The position numbers and the translations under genes are program-made. The notes under the pieces are model-generated. The model worked only from the letters and a program-made list of their open reading frames with translations. It was not told the DNA's origin and searched no databases. Positions 11,901-23,400 of a stretch of DNA of 64,000 bases are shown here, piece by piece (position 1 is the first letter of the stretch; each line of letters begins with the position of its first letter). The stretch lies in NCBI GenBank assembly GCA_021397835.1, contig JAJFZO010000799.1, positions 682,001 through 746,000 on the forward strand. Direction: 5' to 3'. This stretch comes from Moringa oleifera. Taxonomy: Eukaryota; Streptophyta; Magnoliopsida; Brassicales; Moringaceae.

Positions 11901-14585
11901 CTTTTCCTTGTCACCACTTATTATTATCAATATGGCTAGTTTGTAGCGTTATTTCTAGCTTGAATTAAGGCTTTGAAGTCCCACTCTTCTTTTTATAACT
12001 AGAAAGGTAGGCAAACCTAAGTTCAAAGCCACCTCGATTCAAGATGTTAGAACACCAACCAGACCAAAAATAAACTCCTAAATTAACTTTGAAACAAATC
12101 TGAGAACTTTAATCGAAAGCCTTTCCCATCTAGTGTGAGTTGATTTTTCAATGTGTATACCAACTAAATCAGAAGCTTAATTTGAAAGATGAGACTAGGG
12201 TCAAGAAGGTTCAAAAGGCTTCTTTTTGGTCCCTTAAAGTCATAAAGTAGATTAGACTGTAATGTATGCCTATGGAACGAAACATAATGAAAAGAAATCC
12301 ATGTGAAAAATCAATAAAGGCTTGCCTATACGTCTTTTTAGAGTACACACAGTTTCTTTCAATTAGAACCTGTCACTACCTAGATCAATCATTCGATTAT
12401 AGTTTGCCTTGTGTCATTTGATTTGAGGGAATTCATTGGATCGTGAACTTGCTTCATACTTGGCATTTAATCTTTTGCTAGGAGCAAGGTTGTCCTTAGC
12501 AAGAATGGTTAGAACCGAGCCCCAGGTTAAAATTATGATACTACTCGTAGGAAATGTTTTTAAGTTGAGGGAATGTTTGGACTTACCGACTAATAAAAGG
12601 TCTTTTTCAAATTTAAATTGCTGGCTCTATTTGAAAAAAAAAAATTCTCATTCTAGAGAGATATCAATAAACATAGAAAAAGATCTTAATCTTGGAGATC
12701 GCAAAGTAAAAGTCCCATAAGCACCCACTTTTACAAGAAGCAAATACACTTGCCTTAGGAAGCATCCATACTTATATGTGACCTACATTTATTAATAATC
12801 TTGTGTGAATTTTCCTTCTCAAGGTAGGTCAAAAGAGCAAGTTGTTGAAAGAAAGACTCTCTCAAAAAGTGTCTACTTATGGACCAGAAAGAATTCTTGC
12901 ATCAACAAACTCCTCGGTTGTGAAAGAAAAGGTGCTTTTGAGCTAAATCAATCTTGCAGAGGTGATTACCAGGAACTTTACACTCAATGAAAATGGAAAA
13001 TGAAGACTAAATCCGCTTTGAAAGCGATTTGAGATACCATAAGAATGATCGGGTGGTGAGCGAGAATAGTAGAAACATTAAGACATGCTTGTTCAAATAC
13101 GCTTTAAAGTATACCTATGAAAGTAGATTGCAAGGGTTAGGCACTAATACATTACTAAAAAACCAACCAAAATAACTTTTCAAGGGGCGTGGAAAGACGG
13201 TCATATTATCTATGAGTAAGAAAACCACATGGGAAAAGAATCCTAAAGGAAGTTTCTTACTAGTGCTTTGCCTCACCACTGAACATTGTATTACTACGGT
13301 CAATAAATTACCCTAAAGTTGCTTTGGATGACCTCAAGGGTGGTCAAAGGCCCTGATAAGGCTTTGTACCTTTCTTGCTTGAAGGATCTATGAAAAAAAT
13401 GTCCCATTATGAATTCCTATCCTATTAATAAAATATAGATAAGGTTATTTTTGTTCCAAGTCTAACTTTTAAAGCATAACATTGGAAAAAAAAAAAAACC
13501 TTTGGCACTCAACTTTTTTCTTTGATAGATCTTTCCTCTTAAAAGAGGTTTTACCCGACCCATTATGTCCTTTGTTCAATACCTATTTCCAACGGTGAGA
13601 ACCTTAAATTGAACATCTTTTCTTCTACCTTCACCACTTTTTTTTTTTTTTTTGTGGACCTTATCCACCTTCTTTGAGGAATACCAAATCAAGAGATGAA
13701 TTAGTGGATCACAAGGCTAAGTTGGAAGATGTCTAAAGCTTCTTTAGTAGTAAGCCATACTTTTTAGCAAGGGCTTCAAGATCGTAGTAATGCCTGCCAA
13801 AACTTTCATGGGTATGAATGTCATGTTTGAAGCTACTTTCTCAAGACACTATGGAAAATATCACCAATGAACTTAATCTTTAAGTGTGAAATTGTCAGTT
13901 TCCTCATCTTTTTGAGTCTAAGATCATATGGGTCAAAAATTGTCATTTCATAGTTAATGAAAGCCCTTCTTAAGAAAGTAAGCCAAGAGCCACTCATTTG
14001 AACCAACAGATTCAAATTCTACTATGCTTATGCATAAAGCAACACGTTTAAACTATAATGTGAAATCTTTGTTCTCCCTATCATTTCCAATTAAGGATTA
14101 ACTCTCCTAGGTAAGAGGACCACTATTGGGATTATTCAATTACTAATTGATGACCAAGGGACTACTATTCTCCTTCCACTATTGATATTGACTTTCTTGT
14201 TGATAGAATGGCAAAGGGTGCAGTTTGGTTATATATCCCATTAACTAGAAAATGGTAAAGCACATCCATCGCCCAATCATGTAAAGGCCGAACTAAGGTC
14301 TATTTGCAATGGTAAAGACCCTCATCTTTCCACTATCTTTTAGCTTGATTTTGAACTTACACCTAATTAAGACATTTACTGTGAGACTCATTTCATGTCA
14401 ACCACTCGTCTTTTTTAAAAAAACTCGTAGTTCTCCCTCTTACCTATATATATATATATTAAATTTTTGGACAGATTGAATAGGGACTTTTATAAAGATC
14501 TTTCCACTCGTTTATCATACTCAAAGTCAAAGTCATAGCATGGGATGCTCGAAAAAAAAAAAAAGAATCGATGTCGAGGTGGTAC
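8966..14585. other. Unassigned decayed stretch
   Basis: I recognise no gene or RNA. Small frames (12436-12720, 12805-12990, 13115-13303 and 13833-14015) are not similar to anything I know. The stretch includes a 44-bp direct duplication near 10.06 kb and several A/T homopolymers. Confidence 0.5.
10057..10140. repeat. 44-bp tandem direct duplication
   Basis: Two adjacent copies start with aggaatgcctaattaac at 10057 and aggaatacccaattaac at 10101. They run through actttgtgagctataaggtc with only a few differences, so this is a local duplication younger than most of the decay around it. Confidence 0.9.
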
Positions 14586-14599
14586 TAAAAAATAAGGAG

Positions 14600-15440
14600 A
14601 ATCATGCGTGGACGCTTTGGCGGTAGGAATGGCTGCCTTTGCAGCCATGCATGGACTTTTTGGCAATGGCCATGGCTGCCTTCACAGCCATGCATGGAGA
14701 CTTTTAAGGCAGCCATGGCTGCCTTCGTGGCCATGCATGGAGGCTTTCGTGGCAGTCATGGCTACCTTCGCTATCACGGCGACCATGGCTACCGCCTTTG
14801 AATGCCATGGCTGCCACCTTTGAGGCCATGGCTATCATCTTCGAAGGCCATGGCGGCCTTCGTGGGCAACCGTGACTGCCTTCGTGGGCGCTAGTGGCTG
14901 CCTTCATGGACGCTTGTGGCTGCCTTCATGGGTGCCCGTGATTGCCTTCGTAAGTGCTTTGGCTACCTTCGTGGGTGTCGTAGCTGCCTTCATGGTGGGC
15001 CGTGGCTACCTATTTCACAGCAATGGCAGCCGCCTTCGAAGGCGATGGCTACCTTCACTGTCATGGTTACCACCTTCGAAGGTCATGGCTGCCTTCTTCA
15101 TGGCCATCGCAGTCACCTTCAAAGGTTGTGGTTACCTTGGTAGTGCCCATGCATGGTAACCTTCGAATTGAGGCAACAAGCTTGTAGTAATGCATGGCTA
15201 CCTTGGAAGGCCTGGCTGCCAGCCTGCTTCGAAGGCAGTAAGCTAGCCGCCATGCATGGCTACTTCCAAGGATAGTAAACTGGTCACTAGCTTGTTTTTG
15301 TGATGGCCCTACATGGCTACCTTTAAACGTAGCACCTCTGAAGTTGACGACCTTGTTGGCTTTGAAGGCAACAATTAAGTTTATGGCCATGGCTTCGTCT
15401 GAAGGCAACAAGCTTACAGCCCTTGTGACTGCCCATGGGG
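14600..15440. repeat. GC-rich degenerate 21-22 bp minisatellite
   Basis: A sharp island of high GC content sits in AT-rich surroundings. The core atggctgccttcgtgg recurs dozens of times with variants. Between 14876 and 14984 cores start at 14876, 14898, 14920, 14942, 14963 and 14984, which gives a period of 21-22 bp. In the first part (14628, 14672, 14715, 14758) the spacing is 43-44 bp, that is, a dimer. Small palindromes such as gccatggc, ccatgcatgg and ccttcgaagg recur. The period is close to a multiple of three, so several frames on both strands stay open for 60-110 codons (for example 14872-15159 plus and 15067-15411 minus). These frames are Ala/Met/Gly/His/Trp-rich low-complexity products of the repeat and I do not call them genes. 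The right end becomes more diverged (15180-15440). Confidence 0.85.
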
Positions 15441-16689
15441 TGGTCGCTAGGGTGCATTTCCTACATAGTGACTGAAGCGTTATAAATGCTAGATCTTTGA
15501 TTAGTTACCAAGGGGCCGAGTGTGAGCTTCGTCCAAAGCTTGATCATAGAATGGTTGAATGCACAAGAAAAAAAGCAAAATTACATTAGTTGCAGGCCTT
15601 CTACCTACTTTTTTCAGTATTCAAAATCTTTCTTCATGGGCATTGAGGTTAGCTCATCTTCTAGTCGACCTTTCCCTTTGTTTTTCCTTGGTTATATACC
15701 AACTCATCTATCTAGATCAGTGGATTATCCTATTTAGTAGATTTGGTTTCATATGAAGCATCTGCATATTACTAAGCCACGAGATCTTAAGATATTGCTA
15801 GGTAAGACTTATTACATACACCTTGGGGAAAGCTCAAACAGGAAAATGAGACCGTTTTATAAGGAAAGAGTTCTTGTTGCTTCAAAAAAAGATCTAGTGA
15901 AGAGCACTAGTGAAGTGAGGCATGAAAGGCTTTAAAGAGCTCAATAAAATTATGCCTACCATGGGTACTAGTAAAGATAGAGTTAATTTACTTAATCAAG
16001 CCGTACCTGAGTGATTAAGAAAGCAACTTTATCTTAGCTTTTCTACCTTTTGTCCGATCCTTTCTTTCATGGAGGAAGGGCTTCGTGTTGTACTTGTTCT
16101 TTGGATTAATGTCCCACCTTTTACTGTTAGGCTTGTAATAACGATAAGAGTTAATGATCTTTTGTGCCTTTTGTTTGGCCAGCTCTCACAATCGGTTGGT
16201 TATTGTTGTTGGTTTAAATCATTCTATATGCTTATTTGGTTCGAAGAGTGATCCACCTTGCTGCACTTGATGTTGATATGCTATCTTCTCTCTCCCACCC
16301 ACTAAGGATGAAGTTAATAGAGAAATTTGGGTACTAAGGGCAATCCGCAAGCCCATGTTCATCAAACACTTTGCTGACATAAGTTAAGGTCGAAAAACTC
16401 TAATTCGATCTGTTTCCTTGGGGAATATATAAACTTCCTCGCTTAGAGTTATGATTAAATGATCAACTAGCCAAGCTTAAGTTTATTAGTTGTGTAAGCA
16501 AAGAAAATACCATTCTAAAAAAATATATAGGATAGTGAAATATAGTTTTTATCCTAATTACATCAGTTCTTGGCAAGTATTAAGAAGTTCTATCCTCTGA
16601 TTCTTCAAACTTTTATGCTTAACTTAATCTTTACCTTACTTATTTTGTCCCTTGCGAAGTTAATAGGTTTTTCAAAAAGAAAGCACTTT

Positions 16690-17600
16690 AGCCATTATAT
16701 GCGAAGTTTCTCTTGTTATTAGAGGAGTAATGCTTGTGTGAAATCGGACCCACCCTTGGGTAAGGAGATAGTTTTAGCAATATGCCCCTTGGACCTTAGC
16801 CCCTTAAGGGTTAGGTTTCAGTGGTAGGCTCTTATGTCATCTGGACCTACATCTAGTAAAAGTGGTGGCTTGGTTGGCCTTACACACCTTATCATGCATG
16901 TCTATGTAAGTTTTTAGCATTTTGATGCTCGCCTTATGGTTCTCTCCTCTTTCATTGAGATACCTTTTAAAGAGATTTATTTATATATCAAAGCAAGACC
17001 CACTATGCTAGATTTAGCAAATACGGGTACGAATAGGGATTCCTAAATTCCTTTTACAGATTTAGATTTTGATGCCCCTTATGCATAAAGTATGGATAAG
17101 GATGCCAATTTATATGTGGCTAAAAAGGCTTGTTTGAGTGATTCATAAACCCTCATTATGATAAACAAGCAATATTTCATCCTCTGCTGATGGGAATGCT
17201 AGTTTGAGAAATGTTGCTTTAGGATAAACGAGATGTGTTTTATTAGAAACTTGATACATTAGTTCAGCTCATGCTACTTTGGATGCTTACCTTGTCTTTT
17301 TCCATTAAGGTTAGCTCTTTGAGGTCAACTGAATAACTTGTTAGTGCTCTTTACTTTGGTTCTAAGCTCTTTAATCTTGGAAATTAAAAAATTTCTTTTT
17401 GCTATTTAACTTCCACATAAGACTTAAGGTAGGTTTGTAAATCAGTAAATTTATAGCAAAGGGCCTTTACTACTTGATACGCATGTGTTACAAGCTGTAG
17501 ACATGCTATTATCAATGATTATTGAGTTGATCTCTCATTTTCATCTTTCAAAGAAGACAAAATGTGTACTATCCCTTGCACTTAATAAAGAGGTATCATA
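16690..17600. other. Arm-1-specific segment of about 900 bp
   Basis: The sequence on both sides (16546-16680 and 17600-17660) is joined directly in arm 2 near 53570, so this stretch is either an insertion in arm 1 or a deletion in arm 2. I see no terminal repeats, target duplication or gene in it. Deletion in arm 2 is therefore at least as likely. Confidence 0.6.
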
Positions 17601-18543
17601 TAATTGATTACATTTCTATAAAATAAAATAGTTAATTCATTCAATCAAGATCGTGAACAAATATCATTGTAGATTAAATCCCATTAAATCCCTTGAATGA
17701 AAATTAACTGATTGATAATTAATGTGCATTCTTGTAGTAGTCGAACCCACCACATAAGCTTCTTCCTTGACAATAAATCCAATGCTAAATCTCTTGCATG
17801 CATGGGAACCAAAGAAAAAAAGGAGGAGATAGGATCCACTTACACGTTCGAAAGGAAGCAAGAACACAAAATGTGGCATTGAGACTTAAGGGCAACCACG
17901 AAATTACAATTTGAGACCACGAGGACCAACAGCGATTAAAGAATAAAAAGGAAGCACCACAAGCTAGTTACCAGTACACTGATAGTTGCCACCTGATCAA
18001 AGCGAGAAAGTGAAAACGGTGCCATCTTTAAGCCTAGCTCTATCTCTTATTTTGGTTTTGTGCCTTTTAGGCATCTTTTAAGGGATGATCAGTATTTTTC
18101 TTTCTGTTTTGACACCTCTTGGAAACTAGAAAAAGAGAGCTTGGGTATTGGGCATACCTATAACTGCTATATTCAAATTTGTGTTGCCTAGGTCATGAAC
18201 CGCATCAAGACTATTTCAAAGCAAACAATTGTGTGTCCACGAGATTAGATTGAATGTCCATACAACTCATTACACTTAAATTAGAGCTGTGGGTAACTTT
18301 AGACTTACTAATTTGGCATAAGTTCCCAGACTAGAGCCATACCATAACCATACACAGATGATGGCCTACCGGCACCATACACGACAATAAAAGGGCAACA
18401 AGATTTGAAAGATAGTCAGCACTCACAATAGTAAAAGGAAAGGGATGCTCATGCATGCCCACCACCAACAAGCATAAGTTAGAAGGAAATAAAGAGGCCT
18501 AAGCCCAAGACCTCTAATTTGAACAAACCTATTAGTCAGTTTG

Positions 18544-18605
18544 TCTTTGGAAGAATCTACATTTGAAGGCCTTATCTTTGGAAGAAGCTATATTTGAAGG
18601 CTTGG
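18544..18605. repeat. 31-bp tandem duplication, arm 1 only
   Basis: Two adjacent copies begin tctttggaag at 18544 and 18575 and both contain atttgaaggc. Arm 2 has a single copy at the matching place (about 52170-52215), so the duplication arose after the inverted duplication. Confidence 0.85.
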
Positions 18606-19129
18606 GTGAAGCATTTCGAAAAATGAAATCAACATGTGGCTAGGAATAGTCCTATAATAGATCAAAATCATATGGTTAACGTCACGACACTTAAGACTGT
18701 CCATACTAGGGCTAGCTCAACTTAGATCAAAGTCCCCACGCATGGCCCATAAAAAGAAGACTATTAACGATTAAGCATCTCGCTACCTCATATAAATCCT
18801 TCTTAACATAAACTAATTCTGTCGTCTACAAGCCCTTAATCTTCATGCAAAAGCAATGCAACCTTCTCGCAAAGGAGAGACTCATTTCGACTTAACTGAT
18901 TTCACCCTGTCAAGGCTTGCGTAAGGGTTTTGGTAGGAAAGGAACTTGTTAAGCCGTAGAGTCTTGTTATTCTCATTTGCTGTGGGCACCTTATCAATTT
19001 TGATGAATGTTGTAAGTGAAAGGTGTTGTTAACATAAAGTTGTTTAATTTGCTAGCCTAGTCCTAATGCAATGAAAAGGACATTTATATGGTAGTAGTTT
19101 TACAACTGGATCATAAACATGCCATTAAA

Positions 19130-19800
19130 CACAAAGAAAACAGCCTTCACATTAAATTCTATCAGTGGACTAATTCTTTATTATCTTTTAGATAAAAGCT
19201 TAAGGGAAGGATTTCTTTTCTATTGTGAGGGAAAGAAAGACAAAGTAAAGGTAGATAACAAGGCGAAGATAGCAGACTTGCCTCGAGACAAGAATATAAC
19301 ATGGGGACATTGCTTCGGATTGGTGAAATAGTTGAACCTAGCTCCTTCGCTTCGCAAGCTCCTCTTTGTAGCTAATAGACTACTGGACATACTGTTTACT
19401 CTGCTTTTATGGAAGAGCTAAGTCCAAGAAGGGCTCTCCAAACTCAATTGTTAAGCTTTCAAACTCGCCCTGAAGTTAATGAAAGATTGTAGGGCTGGCA
19501 ATAAGCAGGCTCACTTATGATATGCTACAATAATACATCTAATTTTTTATTAATCCTTAACATTCATGAAGCAGATTGTCAAAAAGGGTTTCTACAAGCA
19601 GGAAAATGACTTTTTTGACGATCTACATGTTGTTGCTTGATCCTACTCTTAGGACTTCCTAAGTCACGGAGTCTTTGATAAAGTTATAAAAAAAAAGGAA
19701 TATACCTTAATATATATTTTTTCAAAAGGCTTATAGTTAGTAAGATAGGTGTCAGTACCAAATCCTAAATCAGTAGTGGACTACTAGTTAACGCACTATT
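19130..19800. other. Arm-1-specific segment of about 670 bp
   Basis: Arm 1 reads catgccattaaacaca then this segment then ttaaagtaaagtaactagc. Arm 2 joins the same flanks directly near 51640-51670. The segment holds a 70-codon frame at 19119-19331 without known similarity and a stretch (cttcgcttcgcaagctcc) typical in style of plant mitochondrial spacer. A deletion in arm 2 is the simpler explanation. Confidence 0.6.
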
Positions 19801-22076
19801 AAAGTAAAGTAACTAGCATGCACATATCATGATTAGCTAGAGGAGCTTAGAGCTTACCAAATGGAAGAAGCGAGCAAAATAGATAGAATTAAGCAAGGAA
19901 AGGTGCTTTGTTGGACTTATTCTAGGGTGAAATCAAAGATCTTTCAATGCATGTGTTGATTCTTAAAAACAAGAAAGTGGATTTTTACCAGGAGTTTTGT
20001 TTGTCGATCGATATGAAAAGGCCGAAAACTCTTGCTTTGCACTTGAGAAACACCATTCCCGATGATCTGCTTCATGAATGGAAGGTGGAACCAAGGAAGA
20101 CAACTGAATACCAAAAATTAAAAAAGAAGGATTTCTAGAGATAAATATCCAGCATTGAGCCCGCCTATCATAAGTATGAGTTGAGAGAGCCAGAAAGAGA
20201 CAAATACCTAATAGTTAGTGAAAAAGCTTTCCTATACACAGGAACTTTCCTTTTATCTTGCAGCCTTGATAATCAATTCTATTGTCTTACACATTCGCTC
20301 TTGCAAGGCTAGCCAAGAAAAAAGTGCTTCTTTAGGTTTGGTTTGCCTAGATAGGAAGTGTACCTATAATGCTTTTAGTAATGATTTTGAAGTGAAATAT
20401 CTTTCTATTCTAGGGGTATGATTGCTTGTTTCTTGGACTTAAAGCTAAGGCTTATGGTTCGCTATAAATACCTCTTTTAAAGAGATATAACCTCGTTGCT
20501 TGTTTCTCGATGTTTGGGTCTTTCCCTTACACTTTCTCTTAAAGTAGGTCCTACCGCTTTGCTCTGTTAACACTTTGTCGTAATGCTAGAAGGTAAGATT
20601 TTAGGACTTTTTCCAAGCTATGAAGCTTCATCAATGGCATAGTAATAAAAGATAAAAAAATTTTTTACTTTGATTCCATTCGTAAACACGATGAAAAAGA
20701 TAGTTGAACCACCTCCCTCAAGTTTTACTGTATAAGAAGGAGCTTGCAGTAGTGAATCACATGTCAAAATACTAACATTAAAAATCATCGAGATTTGTGC
20801 TTGGTATTTTGCTTATCATGTATGGTGTAATGACATCTCATGTAATGAATAAAAAGAGGTTAAACTTGGCTCCCAAACCAAAAGATTTGAGGGCTTTGGC
20901 CCACTCATCATCAATCCCATTCTAAAACTTTGTTAGTATTTATTCTGACTCTTATCAGTCTCCGAGGGACATTAAAGACTTGAAACTACATCGAAAAAGC
21001 ATTTTCCTTTTTCACATCGAAAGGCAAAGCAACCAAAAGACTTGTGAAAATTTCCTCCCTTTAGTGTTGTCTCCTTACTAAGCGCTCTTCTTGTCATTTC
21101 AACCTTTCCTCACATCTAGGCTTTTTGTCTTAAAGTCCTTCTTTAGGCTGATCAAATAATGGTGCTTTACTTTTGAACATAGAATTTGATATCACCCAAT
21201 TCTTCATTTACTAACGTAAAACTCATATTAAGCTAGATTTAATGTTTCAAAAAAGTAAGTAGTTATTAGCCACTAAAGTCTTATTGATGTTTACGGATTA
21301 ACTTAACTCCTTACTCTATTTCTATTATAGACTTTGACGTTATCTTCTATCTTTTCTTTCCTACACACTGGACAAATACTAGCTCTTCTTTTTTCAATTA
21401 GTAGCTCTTGCCTTACAAGTCTAAGTAGCTAGGAATCTTTCTGTTTAGGAGCTCATGAGCTGAGCCAGACAAGATTGCTATTCCTTTCCTAGAGTTAAGA
21501 AAAGCTAAGCCATATTACAATTCCTGTATAAAGCAATTTTTTATAGTAACAAGGCCTATTTAAAATCTAATAGGCACATAGAAGCAAGAAAAAGGCTGAC
21601 TAGCTCATGTAATCAATAAGAAATTCCTTCACCTTAGTAAGCTAGCCTTAGTTGTTAAGGTTCTTCAAGCACTACGGTAGGACATGGATTGATCATGACG
21701 AGAATAGACTTTTCCATAATGTAATAAAAGAGTCACAATCTAGGAAATCTCAACTAGACGAAGGACATATGAATTTCAATTCAGATAGGTAAGGGCTTAG
21801 CTTGACCTTGTCTTCTCTTCTAGTCCTTTCAAACAAGATATTTCAAACATGGGTCAAGTTAGAGGCAAAGACTAATAAAGTTCATCATAAAGAGGAGGCA
21901 TCACCCAGGGAAAAAAGTGGCAGGTTTTGATGGCTTGGATGTTGGGCAGATTTGGATAGGGTCTATCTTATAAATAGAGGAAAAGTATGCATGCCAGCGC
22001 ACTACGACTTATGTAGTTGATCAGATCAGATAGTCTTCGAGCAACCAACTATACAACAAATTATGATTAATAACTT

Positions 22077-22164
22077 GAAGGGATGGCTAAGTTGCTTAAG
22101 GTATCGGTTTGCTAAATCGATATACAAGAAGATCATATCATGGGTTCAAATTCCTTTTCCTCTG
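22077..22164 (+). pseudogene. trnS-GCU: Mitochondrial tRNA-Ser (GCU) relic, arm 1
   Basis: The sequence retains the D-arm (ggatggctaag), the anticodon region with tttgctaaa, a long variable arm containing atacaagaagat, and a T-arm (gggttcaaattcc). This is the layout of the native plant mitochondrial class II serine tRNA. Several stem pairs are lost by C/T or G/A changes, including in the acceptor end (start gaagg instead of ggagg). It is the first of a trnS-trnF-trnP set in the same order as in plant mitochondrial genomes. Confidence 0.8.
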
Positions 22165-22515
22165 GTGAGAAAGTGGAATGGGTGGGAAAAATTAGTGAGA
22201 GAAAGAACCTCTTAGTAGAGTCTCCCGGAAGAAAAATTACACTATTTGGTGATTAAGAGTGAAAAGCTTATTGTGCATTATTTTTATTTGACCGACCTAT
22301 CTTCTTTCTATAAGCAAGCTCTCTATAGCCGTTTAGGGATTGGACAAGTCTCGATTCTTGAGCATGCTAGGAGATAAGGTGGCAATTGAAAGAGCTCCTT
22401 GAAAGCTTAATGAACAAGCAAGCATAATAAATTGATTAGTAAATGGCTTCTCCCTTACTAGTTAAGTGTTAAGGTAGGGCGTTATTCGATGAAGAAAACG
22501 AACTGTAGAAAAGTG

Positions 22516-22588
22516 GTTCATGTAGCTCAGCTGATAAGAGCGAAGGATTGAAAATCCTTATGTGATTAGTTTGAATCCATTTTAAGAT
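22516..22588 (+). pseudogene. trnF-GAA: Mitochondrial tRNA-Phe (GAA) relic, arm 1
   Basis: The start gttcatgtagctcag, the anticodon stem-loop ggattgaaaatcc (anticodon GAA) and the T-arm tttgaatcca match the native plant mitochondrial phenylalanine tRNA over 73 nt. The acceptor 3' strand is degraded (ttaagatg) and no longer pairs with the 5' strand. A D-loop change (gataag) also departs from the usual sequence. The anticodon arm is intact but the gene is unlikely to work. Confidence 0.85.
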
Positions 22589-22775
22589 GGTGAAGGGTCT
22601 AAAAGACATATAGCCGAGTGTGAGCATCATTTTTAAATTCAAGTGAAAAGAAAAAGGCAAAATGCCACATAGTGCAAGAGGCAAATTGGTTCTTGCCCCA
22701 CATGCCTAATAGGATGGGCAAGTTTGGTTCGAGTATTCATAGATTGAGTGGATTTATATGCTTCAAGGGGTGAGA

Positions 22776-22849
22776 CAAGGTGTAGCGCAGGTTGGTCAGC
22801 GCATTTGTTTTGGGTGTAGAGGGCCATAGGTTCGATTCTTGTCGCTTGA
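22776..22849 (+). pseudogene. trnP-UGG: Mitochondrial tRNA-Pro (UGG) relic, arm 1
   Basis: The 74-nt sequence begins caaggtgtagcgcag, contains tttgttttgggtgtag (anticodon TGG) and ends with ggttcgattcttgtcgc. These match the plant mitochondrial proline tRNA position by position with scattered transitions. The acceptor and T stems carry mismatches. It is the third member of the cluster, about 190 bp after trnF. Confidence 0.85.
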
Positions 22850-23400
22850 TGTCTTTTCCATTTCTTGGTATGCCGTGACTGCACCAATGGCATTATGTTT
22901 TAAGATTGGCCCTTGCATGGTTTGCTAAGCATGGTGTTAGCATGGCATTGCGAGACCAAGCCTAATGTGTTCTCTTCATATTGTTATAAATAAAAGAAGA
23001 ATTAAAAAAAAAAAAGGCCTTATGCATATGGTTATGGCCCTATTGAAAAAGGCTTGATGCCAACAAAGTATGCATGACCCATGTAACATCGGCTTGCAGT
23101 GCCTCTAGTCCCCTTAACTAAATCTCTAGGCTTGCCAAAGATTGCTCACTTATGAAATAGGCCTAAGCCTATGCCAATGGACTCGTGACATCCACGTATT
23201 GAATCATCAAATGACACATGTTAAGAAGGCCTGCTAGATCTGTCCAGATTCAAAGCTTGAAAGAAAGGTGAGTCCCATGAAATCATCAAAATGATCAGAC
23301 AACAGTCCCTCTTGGTAGTTGCTAGCTACCAGCTCAAAAACAACGCATAGACAAAGGCATACCGACCTAGTCCAACTCATAAATTATAAACTAAGAAATA

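Noticed and set aside
12436..12720. 94-codon ORF (start MDRELASYLAFNLLLGARL)
   Set aside because: No recognisable family, ends in a Lys/Ser-rich low-complexity tail across an A run, and is within the length expected by chance here.
14604..15411. Overlapping ORFs of 60-114 codons on both strands in the GC-rich region
   Set aside because: They are products of a repeat with a period near 21 bp in GC-rich DNA. The translations are low in complexity and no frame is favoured.
20690..21010. Possible retrotransposon RNase H piece (LYKKELAVVNHM)
   Set aside because: One short motif-like string with no other retroelement blocks around it in either IR2 arm.
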